Shown here: positions 34,886 through 45,347 of the stretch, piece by piece
Numbering within the stretch: the stretch's first letter is position 1
Layout of the letters: every line of letters begins with the position of its first letter
DNA from: Phytopseudomonas flavescens
GTDB lineage: Bacteria > Pseudomonadota > Gammaproteobacteria > Pseudomonadales > Pseudomonadaceae
Assembly: GCF_900100535.1 (NCBI RefSeq)
Contig: NZ_FNDG01000003.1
Coordinates: 310,001 to 374,000 of the forward strand
Direction of reading: 5' to 3'
Length of the DNA stretch: 64,000 nucleotides
Program-made: the position numbers and the translations under genes
The notes under the pieces: model-generated
Seen by the model: only the letters and a program-made list of their open reading frames with translations
What the model was told of the DNA's origin: nothing
Databases searched by the model: none

Positions 34886-35812
34886 TCACGCAACCGGCAT
34901 CACCCGCACCCACCAGCGCGTCCGCTCGACGATCTTCACCGGCAACAGATGGGTAATGTTGCTCAGCATCGCGTCAGGCTCGTCCAGGCGGAAAACCCCG
35001 GAAAGGTGCAGGTCGGCGACGGCGGCATCGCAGCCCAGCCAGCCCTTTCGATAACGCCCTGCTTCGGCCAGGAAGTCGGCCAGGCGAATATCGCTGACCA
35101 CCAGCAGGCCACGCGCCCAGGCAAAGGGGTCGATAGCCCCTTTGCCAAGGGTGGTCGTACCGGTTGCCGACACACCCACCCCCTCGCCGCCCCGTAGCCG
35201 CAATTGGCCGGTTGCAGTGGACACCAGCGCTTCGCCACGCTGAACACGGATCTCGCTGTAATCGTCATGCTCGCGCAGCAGCACGCTGGCGTTGCGGCCC
35301 TGGCAGGTGGCGAAACGGCAGCGCGCGTGCCAATCGGCGCCCTCTATCAGTGCTTCGCCGCCCTGCAGGATCAACTCACGCCCCTGCACGTCCAGGGCGC
35401 TGCCGGTGTTGAGAACCACCTCGGCAGCTGCGCCCAGACTGATCCGTCGGCGCTCACCCGTCGCAGTGGCGAAGTCGGCTCGCCAGGTGGGCGAGGTCTG
35501 CGCCAGCAACACCGTCGCGCTGCCAGCCAGCAGACCGAAACCGAGCAACTTCAAGGTGCGCCGACGGCTCAGGTCCGCTTCGGCACGCCGCAGCAAGGGA
35601 ATGCTTTGCCCGGCATCCGGCAGCCGATCGGCCTGAAACAGCCCGCCCATCTGCTGCAGGCGCTGCCAGGCCAGGCGATGACGGGCGTCACGCTGCAACC
35701 ACTCCTGCAACTGCTCGTACAGCTCGGCACTGCCTGAGTCACGCAGGCGCATCTGCCATTCGATAGCCGCACGCACGATGGGCTCTGGTACCCGCTCGGA
35801 GGCTGCATTCAC
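34886..35812 (-). CDS. FecR-family anti-sigma factor
   Basis: A 308-residue inner-membrane regulator. An N-terminal DUF4880 domain (VPEPIVRAAIEWQMRL) binds the sigma factor, a membrane helix lies near residues 90-112 (LKLLGFGLLAGSATVLLA), and the periplasmic FecR domain (ATATGERRRISLGAAAEVVLN, then ILQGGEALIEG) is followed by an STN-contacting C-terminus. It relays receptor occupancy to the adjacent ECF sigma factor. The start is a GTG at 35812 that overlaps the sigma stop (GTGA); the nearby ATG at 35808 is out of frame. Confidence 0.9.
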   Translation of the reverse strand: MNAASERVPEPIVRAAIEWQMRLRDSGSAELYEQLQEWLQRDARHRLAWQRLQQMGGLFQADRLPDAGQSIPLLRRAEADLSRRRTLKLLGFGLLAGSATVLLAQTSPTWRADFATATGERRRISLGAAAEVVLNTGSALDVQGRELILQGGEALIEGADWHARCRFATCQGRNASVLLREHDDYSEIRVQRGEALVSTATGQLRLRGGEGVGVSATGTTTLGKGAIDPFAWARGLLVVSDIRLADFLAEAGRYRKGWLGCDAAVADLHLSGVFRLDEPDAMLSNITHLLPVKIVERTRWWVRVMPVA

Positions 35813-36327
35813 AGCGACGCCTCGAAGCAAGCGCGGTAGCAGTGCAGCAACGCGCTCGCGACATGCCGCTCGACCGTACGGCTGGACATACCGAGTTGCT
35901 CGGCGATCTGCTGGTGGGTCAGGCCGCCGAGCTGGTACTGCAGGAACGCCTCGCGCACCACCGGCTTGAGGCCGTCGAGCAAGCCGGCGATTCGCTCCAG
36001 GCATTGCAGCGCTTCGTGGCGCACCTCCGGCGATGGATAGCTGGCTTCGGGCAACTGTGCCAAGGCATCGAGATAAGCACGTTCAAGCGCATCACGGCGC
36101 CAGTGATCGATCACCAGGCCGCGGGCGACACGAACCAGCAAGGCACGCGGTGCACGATCAGTGATCGGTTTGCCACGCATCAACAGACGCACGAAGGTGT
36201 CCTGAGCCAGATCGGCCGCCTGCTGGGAGCAGCCGAGCGAACGCCGCAACCAACCATTCAGCCAGCGATGGTGCGTGCCGTACAGCACGTCGAGCGGGAC
36301 GATGGAATCCGTTTCAGGTAGCGACAT
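35809..36327 (-). CDS. ECF-type sigma factor (FecI/FpvI family)
   Basis: A 172-residue RNA polymerase sigma-70 factor of the iron-starvation ECF group. Region 2 (LYGTHHRWLNGWLRRSLGCSQQAADLAQDTFVRLL) lies at about 15-55, and region 4 (LKPVVREAFLQYQLGGLTHQQIAEQLGMSSRTVERHVASAL) at the C-terminus. The ATG at 36327 has GGAGGG 5 bp upstream. It is the first gene of the ECF-FecR-receptor-esterase set and should drive the receptor promoter when FecR signals. A Fur site would be expected upstream, but I could not define one with confidence. Confidence 0.92.
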   Translation of the reverse strand: MSLPETDSIVPLDVLYGTHHRWLNGWLRRSLGCSQQAADLAQDTFVRLLMRGKPITDRAPRALLVRVARGLVIDHWRRDALERAYLDALAQLPEASYPSPEVRHEALQCLERIAGLLDGLKPVVREAFLQYQLGGLTHQQIAEQLGMSSRTVERHVASALLHCYRACFEASL

Positions 36328-36494
36328 GGACGCCCTCCGAGGCCGACAAGCACAAAGAACACCATGGACAGGATGGCGACCGCGCACATTATTCGCGAAT
36401 CGTTCTTATTACAACCATTGACGTGGTTCAGCCGACGGGCAGGGTCCATAAATGGCATCACCTGCACCCTGTGGTGACAGAAACGCAAATGCAG

Positions 36495-36522
36495 ATATAT
36501 GATTCATGTATATTTCGTATAT
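36495..36522. promoter_or_regulatory. AT-rich palindrome and repeats upstream of the ParD-like gene
   Basis: The segment 36495-36513 reads ATATATGATTCATGTATAT, a near-perfect palindrome centred on ATGATTCAT. GTATAT occurs twice as a direct repeat (36508-36513 and 36517-36522) separated by TTC. It sits just before the ribosome-binding site AAGGAG (36523-36528). This is a typical layout for an autoregulatory operator of a ribbon-helix-helix antitoxin-like protein; binding is inferred. Confidence 0.5.
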
Positions 36523-36533
36523 AAGGAGCACCC

Positions 36534-36746
36534 ATGGGCATCGTCAACATCGAAGATGAGCTGCATGACCAGATTCGCAAGGCCAGCAGCGTGTCGTGTC
36601 GCTCGATCAACGCCCAGGCCGGGTTCTGGATCCGCATCGGCATGCTGTGCGAGATGAACCCGACCCTGAGCTTCAACGACGTGATGGCCGGGGAGTTGCG
36701 CGCTGCCGGTGTGGTGCCACCGCGCCACGTGGTGGAGGGCGCATGA
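36534..36746 (+). CDS. ParD-like family protein
   Basis: A 70-residue protein of the ParD-like family (PF11903), recalled from MGIVNIEDELHDQIRKASSVSCRSINAQAGFWIRIG-type sequences: an N-terminal beta strand and helices like a ribbon-helix-helix DNA binder, then a short tail with PRHVVEGA. AAGGAG lies 5 bp before the ATG. Instead of a ParE toxin it is followed, with a 4-bp ATGA overlap, by methionine aminopeptidase. It probably autoregulates the pair by binding the palindrome upstream. A toxin-antitoxin role is not shown. Confidence 0.82.
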   Translation: MGIVNIEDELHDQIRKASSVSCRSINAQAGFWIRIGMLCEMNPTLSFNDVMAGELRAAGVVPPRHVVEGA

Positions 36747-37525
36747 CCAAGACCCCGGAAGAGATTGCCCTGATGGCGGAGTCCGGCAGGCTGCTGGCAT
36801 CGGTGTTCAGCCATCTGGATGGCCTCAGCCTGCAGGGCATGTCGACCCTGCAGGTCAACGACCTTGTGGATAACTTTATCGTTCGGCAACTCGAGGCCCG
36901 CCCTGCCAGCAAGGGGCAGTACGGTTATGCCTATGCGCTGAACGCCTCTCGCAACCAGGTGGTGTGTCACGGTGTACCCAGCGCTGGCGAGGTGCTGGAA
37001 AGCGGTGATCTGGTGAATTTCGATATCACCCTGGAGAAGAACGGCTATATCGCCGACTCCAGCAAGACCTACCTGATCGGCGAGGTTTCTCCACAGGCCC
37101 GGCAACTCGCCGCAGTCACCTATGAAGCGATGTGGAAAGGCATCGAAGCGGTGCGCCCCGGCGGCCGCCTGGGCGATATCGGTCACGCCATCGAAAGACA
37201 CGCCCGGACCCATGGCTATGCGGTGGTTCGCGAGTATTGCGGCCACGGTATCGGCAGGGAAATGCACGAGCCGCCGGAAGTGCTGCACTGGGGCAAGGCG
37301 AAAACCGGCCTGACGCTGCGCGAGGGCATGGTATTCACCATCGAGCCGATGCTCAATCAGGGCCAACCGGGTGTGCGTACCCTGCGCGACGGCTGGACGG
37401 TGGTAACCCGCGACGGCAAGCTCTCGGCGCAGTTCGAACACACCGTGGCGGTCACCGCCAATGGTGTTCGGGTACTGACGCTGCGCCCCGAGGAGCAACA
37501 TCGAGTCGCTGCCAGTCCGACATGA
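36743..37525 (+). CDS. map: Type I methionyl aminopeptidase
   Basis: A 260-residue metallo-aminopeptidase that removes N-terminal Met from nascent proteins. The pita-bread fold residues are visible: substrate His in NQVVCHGVPS near 77, metal ligands Asp in DLVNFDITLEKNGYIADSS near 94 and 105, His in EYCGHGIGREMHEPPEV near 168, Glu in MVFTIEPML near 201 and Glu/Gln in KLSAQFEHTVAV near 232. It is translationally coupled to the ParD-like gene. It is not next to rpsB/tsf, where the housekeeping map usually lies, so this is probably an extra copy. Confidence 0.92.
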   Translation: MTKTPEEIALMAESGRLLASVFSHLDGLSLQGMSTLQVNDLVDNFIVRQLEARPASKGQYGYAYALNASRNQVVCHGVPSAGEVLESGDLVNFDITLEKNGYIADSSKTYLIGEVSPQARQLAAVTYEAMWKGIEAVRPGGRLGDIGHAIERHARTHGYAVVREYCGHGIGREMHEPPEVLHWGKAKTGLTLREGMVFTIEPMLNQGQPGVRTLRDGWTVVTRDGKLSAQFEHTVAVTANGVRVLTLRPEEQHRVAASPT

Positions 37526-37555
37526 AAAAGCCCGCCTCTGGAGGCGGGCTTTTTC
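37525..37555. terminator. Bidirectional intrinsic terminator between map and glmS
   Basis: Stem GCCCGCCT (37530-37537), loop CTGG, and AGGCGGGC (37542-37549), with an A5 tract before and a T5 tract after. It serves rightward map and leftward glmS, whose stop is 22 bp beyond. Confidence 0.93.
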
Positions 37556-37576
37556 ATGTACCGAATGCTCGATCGA

Positions 37577-39415
37577 TCACTCTACGGTGACCGACTTCGC
37601 CAGGTTACGCGGCTGGTCGACGTCGGTGCCGCGCAGCACGGCCACGTGGTAGGACAGCAACTGCAGCGGCAGGGTGTAGAGGATCGGCGCCAGGGCGTCG
37701 TGGATGTGCGGCATGTTCACCACGTGGGTGCCCTCGCCGTTGCTCATGCCGGCCTGCTCGTCGGCAAACACCAGCAGCTCGCCGCCACGGGCGCGTACCA
37801 CCTGCAGGTTGGACTTGAGCTTGTCGAGCAGCTCGTTGTTCGGTGCGACGGTGACCACTGGCATGTCCGCATCCACCAGGGCCAGGGGGCCGTGTTTCAG
37901 CTCACCGGCCGGGTAGGCTTCGGCGTGGATGTAGGAGATCTCCTTGAGTTTCAGCGCGCCCTCCATCGCCACCGGGTACTGAGCACCGCGCCCCAGGAAC
38001 AGGGTGTGGTGCTTCTCGGCGAACAGCTCGGAAACCTTCTCGACGATCTTGTCCATGGCCAGCGCTTCGTCCAGACGGGCCGGCAGGCGGCGCAGCTCTT
38101 CGACGAGTTCGGCAGCCACACCGGCTTCCAGGGTGCCCTTGACCTGGCCGACGGCCAGGGTCAGCAGCATCAGGCCGACCAGTTGAGTGGTGAAGGCCTT
38201 GGTCGAGGCGACGCCGATCTCGGGGCCGGCGTGGGTCAGCAGGGTCAGGTCGGATTCACGCACCAGCGAGCTGATGCCGACGTTGCAGATGGCCAGGCTG
38301 GCCAGGTAGCCGCCATCGGCCTTGGCGTTGCGCAGGGCGGCCAGGGTGTCGGCCGTCTCACCGGACTGGGAGATGCTGACGAACAGGGTGTCCGGCTGCA
38401 CCGCCACGCGGCGATATCGGAACTCGCTGGCCACTTCGACCTGGCAGGGAATGCCCGCCAGCCCTTCGAGCCAGTAACGGGCGACCATGCCGGCGTGGTA
38501 GCTGGTGCCGCAGGCGACGATCTGCACGTTGCGCACCTTGGCGAACAGCTCGGCAGCCTGGGGTCCGAAAGCCTGCACCAGTACATGATCGCTGCCCAGG
38601 CGGCCTTCCAGCGTGCGCTGCACGACGGTGGGCTGATCAAAGATTTCCTTGAGCATGAAGTGGCGGAATGCGCCCTTGTCCGCCGCATCGGCGCCTTCGT
38701 GGTACTGCACCACTTCACGCTGCACGACAGTGCCGTTGGTATCCCAGATCTGCACGCTGTCGCGCTGGATCTCGGCAATGTCGCCTTCTTCGAGATACAT
38801 GAAGCGATCGGTGACCTGGCGCAGGGCGAGCTGGTCGGAGGCGAGGAAATTCTCACCCAGGCCCAGGCCAACGACCAGCGGGCTGCCACTGCGCGCGGCG
38901 AGCAGACGATCCGGTTGGGCGGCGCTGATCACGGCCAGACCGTACGCACCCTGGAGCTGCTTGACCACCGCTTTCAGGGCGTCAGCGAGGTCGCTCTCAG
39001 TTTTCAGGGTGTGATCGAGCAGGTGCACGATGACTTCGGTATCGGTATCGGAACTGAAGGTATAACCGAGGCCCTGGAGGCGCTCGCGCAGCGGACCGTG
39101 GTTTTCGATGATGCCGTTGTGCACCACCGCCAGCTGATCACCGGAGAAGTGTGGGTGGGCATTGCTCTCGGTCGGCACGCCATGGGTGGCCCAGCGAGTA
39201 TGGGCGATACCCAGACGACCTGGCAGCGGCTCGCTGCTCAGCGCGCTCTCCAGTTCGCCGACCTTGCCGACGCGACGACGACGCTGCAAGGCGCCCAGAT
39301 CATCGACCAGTGCCACACCGGCGCTGTCGTAGCCACGGTACTCGAGGCGCTTGAGGCCCTCGACCAGCACAGCAGTGATGTTGCGTTCGGCGATGGCGCC
39401 TACGATGCCACACAT
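37577..39415 (-). CDS. glmS: Glutamine--fructose-6-phosphate aminotransferase (isomerising)
   Basis: A 612-residue enzyme that makes glucosamine 6-phosphate from fructose 6-phosphate and glutamine, the entry step to UDP-GlcNAc for peptidoglycan and LPS. MCGIVGA places the catalytic Cys at 2 of the glutaminase domain ([25 protein letters not shown]). Two SIS isomerase domains follow ([48 protein letters not shown]), and it ends in the conserved [11 protein letters not shown]. Fully intact. It lies 10 bp after glmR in the same direction. No glmS ribozyme is expected in this group, and there is no room for one. Confidence 0.97.
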   Translation of the reverse strand: MCGIVGAIAERNITAVLVEGLKRLEYRGYDSAGVALVDDLGALQRRRRVGKVGELESALSSEPLPGRLGIAHTRWATHGVPTESNAHPHFSGDQLAVVHNGIIENHGPLRERLQGLGYTFSSDTDTEVIVHLLDHTLKTESDLADALKAVVKQLQGAYGLAVISAAQPDRLLAARSGSPLVVGLGLGENFLASDQLALRQVTDRFMYLEEGDIAEIQRDSVQIWDTNGTVVQREVVQYHEGADAADKGAFRHFMLKEIFDQPTVVQRTLEGRLGSDHVLVQAFGPQAAELFAKVRNVQIVACGTSYHAGMVARYWLEGLAGIPCQVEVASEFRYRRVAVQPDTLFVSISQSGETADTLAALRNAKADGGYLASLAICNVGISSLVRESDLTLLTHAGPEIGVASTKAFTTQLVGLMLLTLAVGQVKGTLEAGVAAELVEELRRLPARLDEALAMDKIVEKVSELFAEKHHTLFLGRGAQYPVAMEGALKLKEISYIHAEAYPAGELKHGPLALVDADMPVVTVAPNNELLDKLKSNLQVVRARGGELLVFADEQAGMSNGEGTHVVNMPHIHDALAPILYTLPLQLLSYHVAVLRGTDVDQPRNLAKSVTVE

Positions 39416-39425
39416 AGCGTTCTCC

Positions 39426-40199
39426 TCAGGAAGCGTCAGCTACCGCGCAGATCAACTGGATCCCGCGGGCCAAGAGTTGTTCACGCGCCTCATCAGCGAG
39501 GCGCTCATCGGTAATCAGGGTGTGCACGCTGCTCCAGGGCAGCTCCAGGTTGGGGATGCGGCGGCCGATCTTGTCGCTTTCGACCATCACGATCACTTCA
39601 CGGGCCACCTCGGCCATCACCCGTGAAAGGCCCAGCAATTCATTGAAGGTGGTAGTACCGCGCTGCAGGTCGATGCCGTCGGCACCGATGAACAACTGGT
39701 CGAAATCGTAGGAGCGCAGCACCTGCTCGGCGACCTGCCCCTGGAAGGAATCCGAGTGCGGATCCCAGGTGCCGCCGGTCATCAGCAGCACCGGCTCGTG
39801 TTCGATGTCGCTCAGGGCGTTGGCCACGCTCAACGAATTGGTCATCACCACCAGGCCGGGCTTGTGGCCCAGCTCGGGAATCATCGCCGCCGTGGTGGTG
39901 CCGCTGTCGATGATGATCCGCGCATGCTCGCGAATCCGTGCCACGCCGGCGCGGGCGATGGCCTGCTTGTAACGGGAAATCGGCTGGCTGCTCTCGACGA
40001 TCAGTTCCTGGGGCAACGACACGGCACCGCCATAGCGGCGCAGCAACAGGCCATTGGTTTCCAGTGCGGCGAGGTCCTTGCGAATGGTCACTTCGGACGT
40101 CGCGAAACGCTTGGCCAAGGCATCCACGCTCACCTCACCCTGCTCGGCGAGCAAGGTGAGAATGGTGTGACGACGCTGTGGTGTGTTGCGCTTCGACAT
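39426..40199 (-). CDS. glmR: DeoR-family transcriptional regulator GlmR
   Basis: A 257-residue DeoR/GlpR-family regulator. The N-terminal HTH is [39 protein letters not shown] with the [10 protein letters not shown] signature, and the C-terminal DeoRC sugar-phosphate sensor domain has [15 protein letters not shown] and [12 protein letters not shown]. In P. aeruginosa the gene upstream of glmS (glmR, PA5550) controls amino sugar metabolism and affects antibiotic sensitivity. It is co-directional with glmS. A perfect palindrome just upstream of its start suggests autoregulation. Confidence 0.9.
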   Translation of the reverse strand: MSKRNTPQRRHTILTLLAEQGEVSVDALAKRFATSEVTIRKDLAALETNGLLLRRYGGAVSLPQELIVESSQPISRYKQAIARAGVARIREHARIIIDSGTTTAAMIPELGHKPGLVVMTNSLSVANALSDIEHEPVLLMTGGTWDPHSDSFQGQVAEQVLRSYDFDQLFIGADGIDLQRGTTTFNELLGLSRVMAEVAREVIVMVESDKIGRRIPNLELPWSSVHTLITDERLADEAREQLLARGIQLICAVADAS

Positions 40200-40206
40200 G
40201 CTTAAG

Positions 40207-40219
40207 TTTCGGTTCGAAA
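40207..40219. promoter_or_regulatory. Palindrome upstream of glmR
   Basis: TTTCGGTTCGAAA is a perfect 5-3-5 inverted repeat, ending 7 bp before the glmR start codon. DeoR-family operators often contain TTTCG or CGAAA elements, so it is a candidate GlmR binding site. Assignment is by position and pattern only. Confidence 0.45.
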
Positions 40220-40329
40220 GATAATGGCGCGAATCAAAACCTAAATAAGCTTCGGAGTCAAGCTACCACGAAAGCAAATTCTTCGATGAAGTTAACCGCA
40301 ACACCAGCATTTCACTGCTTCACAGCCTT

Positions 40330-40941
40330 TCAGCTGAGGGTCAGCTTGACACCGAAACCGATCAGAAACAGCCCGGCCAGCTTTTCGAGGCCCCTGCCGA
40401 TACGAGGATTGGCACGCATGCGCTCCGCCAGGAAATGGGTACAGAGTACGACTACCAGCCCGTAGAGGAAGGTCAGCACCGCGATGGTCACGGCCAGAAA
40501 ACCGAACGTGAGCATGCCCTGATGGCGCAGCGGATCGATGAACAGCGGAAAGAAGGCCATGTAGAAGACGATGGCCTTGGGATTGAACAGGGTGATCAAA
40601 AAGGTTTGTCGCAGGTATTGGCGCGGTTTGATATCCAGGGTGGGCGCTGCCCCGGGTCTGGCCAGCAACATCCGCGCACCGAGCCAGATCAGGTAGGCCG
40701 CGCCCAGCCACTGCACCAGATGGAAGGCAGCGGGATAAGCCTTGAGCAACGCCGCTACACCGGCCACCGCCAGCCACATCAACACCTGATCACCGAGGAT
40801 GATGCCCAGGGTCGATGCCAGGCCACCACGAATGCCGCCCTTGCCTGTGGATAAGATCAGCGCCAGGTTACCCGGCCCGGGAATCGCCAGCAGAACGATG
40901 AAGGCCACCACGAAAGCGCTGTAATCCGTTACACCGAACAT
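40330..40941 (-). CDS. LysE/RhtB-family amino acid exporter
   Basis: A 203-residue inner-membrane protein with six hydrophobic segments. The N-terminal signature is VLLAIPGPGNLALILSTGKGGIRGGLASTLGI, with WLGAAYLIWLGARML and TLFNPKAIVFYMAFFPLFI following, all typical of the RhtB/LeuE group. It likely exports an amino acid or derivative; the substrate cannot be read from sequence. The ATG at 40941 (MFGVTDYSAF) is chosen because the upstream extension lacks the family start. It is separated from glmU and glmR by about 125 bp on each side and appears monocistronic. Confidence 0.87.
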   Translation of the reverse strand: MFGVTDYSAFVVAFIVLLAIPGPGNLALILSTGKGGIRGGLASTLGIILGDQVLMWLAVAGVAALLKAYPAAFHLVQWLGAAYLIWLGARMLLARPGAAPTLDIKPRQYLRQTFLITLFNPKAIVFYMAFFPLFIDPLRHQGMLTFGFLAVTIAVLTFLYGLVVVLCTHFLAERMRANPRIGRGLEKLAGLFLIGFGVKLTLS

Positions 40942-41065
40942 GCATCGACTTCCTATTGATGTGATGAGGCGAGACAAGGCCAGCTATACAGTGGTTATCC
41001 ACAACTTCATCCACAGCGCCCATTTCCTGGGTATCGCTCCGCTCAACCCAGGCTACGCGGGCCTC

Positions 41066-42424
41066 CTACTTCTTGGCTGGGCGCTGCCAGCCTTCGATAT
41101 TGCGCTGGCGGCCACGGGCAACGGCCAGGTTCTTGGGTGGCACGTCATTGGTAATGGTCGAGCCGGCAGCGGTGTTGGAGCCATCACCGATATCCACAGG
41201 TGCGATCAACGAGTTGTTGGAGCCGATGAATACATCCTCGCCAATCACCGTCTGATGCTTGTTGGCGCCGTCGTAGTTGACGGTGATGGTGCCAGCACCG
41301 ATGTTGGTGCGCGCGCCAATGACGGTGTCACCCAGGTAGGTCAGGTGACCCGCCTTCACGCCCTCACCCAGCACGGCATTCTTCAGCTCCACGAAGTTAC
41401 CCACATGAGCCTTGGCCCCCAGCACGCTACCGGGGCGCAGACGGGCGAACGGGCCGCAATCGGCGCCCTCGCCGACGTCGGCACCTTCCAGGTGGCTGTT
41501 GGCCTTGACGATGGCGCCCTTGCGCAGGGTGCTGTCCTTGATCACGCAGTTGGGGCCGATCTGCACGTCGTCTTCGATGATCACCCGGCCTTCGAGGATC
41601 ACGTTGATGTCGATGGTCACATCGCGGCCCACGGTGACATCGCCGCGCACATCGAAACGATGCGGGTCACGCAGGGTGACGCCCTGCGCCATCAGGCGGC
41701 GGGCGATGCGCTGCTGGTAATGACACTCCAGCTGCGACAGCTGGATGCGGTCGTTGGCACCCAGCACTTCCATCTCGTCGGCGGCCCGTTCGGTAGCCAC
41801 CACCAGGCCGTCGGCCACTGCCATGGCGATCACGTCGGTCAGGTAGTACTCGCCCTGGGCATTGCTGTTCGACAGCCGCCCCAGCCAGTCGGCCAGGCGC
41901 TTGCCCGGCACCGCGAGAATGCCGGTATTGCCTTCGCGGATCTGCCGCAGCGCTGCGCTGGCATCCTTGTGTTCGACGATGGCCTGCACCACGCCCTGAT
42001 CGTCCCGCACGATGCGCCCGTAGCCGGTCGGATCGGCTAGCTCGACGGTGAGCAGGCCAAGCTGATCGTCATTGACCAGAGCCAGCAGGCGCTGCAGGGT
42101 CGCGGTCTCGATCAGCGGCACGTCACCGTAGAGGATCAGTACGGTATCGGCGCTGAGCTGCGGCAGCGCCTGAGCCACTGCGTGGCCGGTACCGAGCTGC
42201 TCGGCCTGGATGACGAAATTCAGGTCGTCCGCTGCCAGTCGCTCACGCACCTTCTCGGCGCCATGCCCGATCACCACCTGAATGCTCTGTGGCTGCAGGC
42301 TGCGGGCGGTGTCGACGACGTGGGCGAGCATGGGCTTGTGGGCCACCGGGTGCAGGACCTTGGGCAGAGCGGAGCGCATACGGGTGCCCTGGCCGGCGGC
42401 GAGGATGACGATATCGAGGGACAT
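41066..42424 (-). CDS. glmU: Bifunctional GlcNAc-1-P uridyltransferase / GlcN-1-P acetyltransferase
   Basis: A 452-residue enzyme for the last two steps to UDP-GlcNAc. The uridyltransferase domain starts with [26 protein letters not shown] (nucleotide loop and Lys near 25), then LYGDVPLI and EGNTGILAV. The C-terminal acetyltransferase half is a left-handed beta helix of hexapeptide repeats ([17 protein letters not shown] to [24 protein letters not shown]), with the catalytic His in [26 protein letters not shown]. Complete. It lies downstream of the atp operon beyond a terminator, the usual Pseudomonas order. Confidence 0.97.
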   Translation of the reverse strand: MSLDIVILAAGQGTRMRSALPKVLHPVAHKPMLAHVVDTARSLQPQSIQVVIGHGAEKVRERLAADDLNFVIQAEQLGTGHAVAQALPQLSADTVLILYGDVPLIETATLQRLLALVNDDQLGLLTVELADPTGYGRIVRDDQGVVQAIVEHKDASAALRQIREGNTGILAVPGKRLADWLGRLSNSNAQGEYYLTDVIAMAVADGLVVATERAADEMEVLGANDRIQLSQLECHYQQRIARRLMAQGVTLRDPHRFDVRGDVTVGRDVTIDINVILEGRVIIEDDVQIGPNCVIKDSTLRKGAIVKANSHLEGADVGEGADCGPFARLRPGSVLGAKAHVGNFVELKNAVLGEGVKAGHLTYLGDTVIGARTNIGAGTITVNYDGANKHQTVIGEDVFIGSNNSLIAPVDIGDGSNTAAGSTITNDVPPKNLAVARGRQRNIEGWQRPAKK

Positions 42425-42489
42425 GGGGAGCGGTTCCTTGGCAATCGCAGACGCGCGGGTCGGCTGCGAAATGAAAACGGCAGAAAAGC

Positions 42490-42515
42490 AAAAGGGTAGC
42501 CAAGGCTACCCTTTT
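42490..42515. terminator. Intrinsic terminator between atpC and glmU
   Basis: AAAAGGGTAGC (42490-42500), loop CAAG, GCTACCCTTTT (42505-42515). It is symmetrical, so it reads as a terminator on both strands, but the genes on both sides run leftward; it should end the atp transcript before glmU. Confidence 0.9.
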
Positions 42516-42542
42516 ACCAAGCAACGATGAAGCCCGCAGGTA

Positions 42543-42971
42543 TCAGCTACCGCCGAACTTCTTGCGCAGTTGCTGGACGGTACGCAGCTGGGCTGCAGCC
42601 TCGGCCAGACGCGTAGCCGCAGAACCGTAGTCGAACTCGGCACCCTGCTCGCTCAACGCTTTCTCGGCAGCCTTGACGGCTTCCTGAGCAGAGGCTTCGT
42701 CCAGGTCGGCGGCACGTTGCACGGTGTCGGCAAGTACCTTGACCATGCTCGGCTGCACTTCGAGGAAGCCACCGGAGATGTAGAACACCTCGGTGTCGCC
42801 ACCCTGCTTGACCAGACGAATCGGGCCCGGCTTGAGGTCGGTGATCAGCGGCGCGTGGCCCGGGGAAATCCCCAGATCACCCAGGTTGCCGTGGGCGATC
42901 ACCATTTCGACCAGACCGGAGAAGATCTCGCCTTCTGCGCTGACGATGTCGCAATGGACTGTCATAGCCAT
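42543..42971 (-). CDS. atpC: ATP synthase F1 epsilon subunit
   Basis: A 142-residue subunit of the F1 central stalk, regulating coupling and inhibiting ATP hydrolysis. It starts [19 protein letters not shown], contains the beta-sandwich signature [19 protein letters not shown] and VSGGFLEV-type strand ([20 protein letters not shown]), and ends with the two-helix hairpin ([25 protein letters not shown]). GAGG lies 6 bp before the ATG at 42971. It is the last gene of the atp operon. Confidence 0.97.
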   Translation of the reverse strand: MAMTVHCDIVSAEGEIFSGLVEMVIAHGNLGDLGISPGHAPLITDLKPGPIRLVKQGGDTEVFYISGGFLEVQPSMVKVLADTVQRAADLDEASAQEAVKAAEKALSEQGAEFDYGSAATRLAEAAAQLRTVQQLRKKFGGS

Positions 42972-43013
42972 ATCTAGCCTCACGTAAGCGCCCGTTGCCG
43001 GGCGCACGGGTGA

Positions 43014-44411
<1,398 letters not shown>

Positions 44412-44436
44412 TCAACCGTTCTGGACAGTTGAACCG

Positions 44437-45297
44437 TTAAACCGCGGCAGCGCCGCCGACGATTTCCGAAATTTCCTGGGTGATCGCTGCCTGACGTGCC
44501 TTGTTGTAAACCAACTGCAGGTCTTTGATGATGTCGCCAGCGTTGTCGGTGGCATTCTTCATCGCAATCATCCGCGCGGCCTGTTCGGCGGCGTTGTTCT
44601 CGACCACTGCCTGGTACACCTGCGACTCCACGTAGCGCACCATCAGCCCGTCAAGCAGCTGCTTGGCGTCGGGTTCGTACAGGTAGTCCCAGTGGTGTTT
44701 CAGCTCCTGATCCGGATCGGCCACCAGTGGAATCAACTGCTCCACGGTCGGCTTCTGGGTCATGGTATTGACGAACTTGTTGGAAACCACGGACAAACGG
44801 TCGATGCGCCCTTCCAGGTAAGCATCGAGCATCACCTTGACGCTGCCGATCAGGTCGTTGATCGACGGCTCTTCGCCGAGGTGGCTGATCGCAGCGACGA
44901 CGTTGCCACCAAAGTTGCGGAAGAATGCCGCACCCTTGCTGCCAACCACGCAGAGATCGATCTCCACGCCGCGCTCGCGATTTGCCGACATGTCCTTGAC
45001 CAGGGCCTTGAACAGGTTGGTATTCAAGCCACCGCACAGACCACGGTCCGAACTCACCACCACGTAACCGACGCGCTTAACTTCGCGTTCGATCATGAAG
45101 GGATGACGGTATTCCGGGTTGGCGTTGGCCAGATGACCAATCACCTGGCGGATACGCTCCGCGTAGGGACGGCTAGCTGCCATGCGCTGTTGTGCCTTGC
45201 GCATCTTGCTGACCGCCACCTTTTCCATGGCGCTGGTGATCTTCTGCGTGCTTTTGATGCTCGCAATCTTGCTGCGAATCTCTTTTGCGCCTGCCAT
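44437..45297 (-). CDS. atpG: ATP synthase F1 gamma subunit
   Basis: The 286-residue rotor shaft of F1. The N-terminal helix [32 protein letters not shown] and the C-terminal helix [43 protein letters not shown] pair as the coiled-coil axle; the middle contains [11 protein letters not shown]. Complete and in the usual place. Confidence 0.97.
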   Translation of the reverse strand: MAGAKEIRSKIASIKSTQKITSAMEKVAVSKMRKAQQRMAASRPYAERIRQVIGHLANANPEYRHPFMIEREVKRVGYVVVSSDRGLCGGLNTNLFKALVKDMSANRERGVEIDLCVVGSKGAAFFRNFGGNVVAAISHLGEEPSINDLIGSVKVMLDAYLEGRIDRLSVVSNKFVNTMTQKPTVEQLIPLVADPDQELKHHWDYLYEPDAKQLLDGLMVRYVESQVYQAVVENNAAEQAARMIAMKNATDNAGDIIKDLQLVYNKARQAAITQEISEIVGGAAAV

Positions 45298-45347
45298 TTC
45301 ACACCTTTGGGGTTAGCAGGCGGGCGCCGTTGGGCGCCCGCTGCGGC

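Noticed and set aside
36743..37525. ParDE toxin-antitoxin system
   Set aside because: The partner of the ParD-like protein is a complete methionine aminopeptidase, not a ParE-type RelE fold, so a ParDE call is not supported.
37577..39425. glmS ribozyme
   Set aside because: The glmR-glmS gap is only 10 bp and the ribozyme is known from Gram-positive bacteria.
37556..39514. Open frame of 652 codons on the plus strand
   Set aside because: Antisense to glmS; no recognisable domain.
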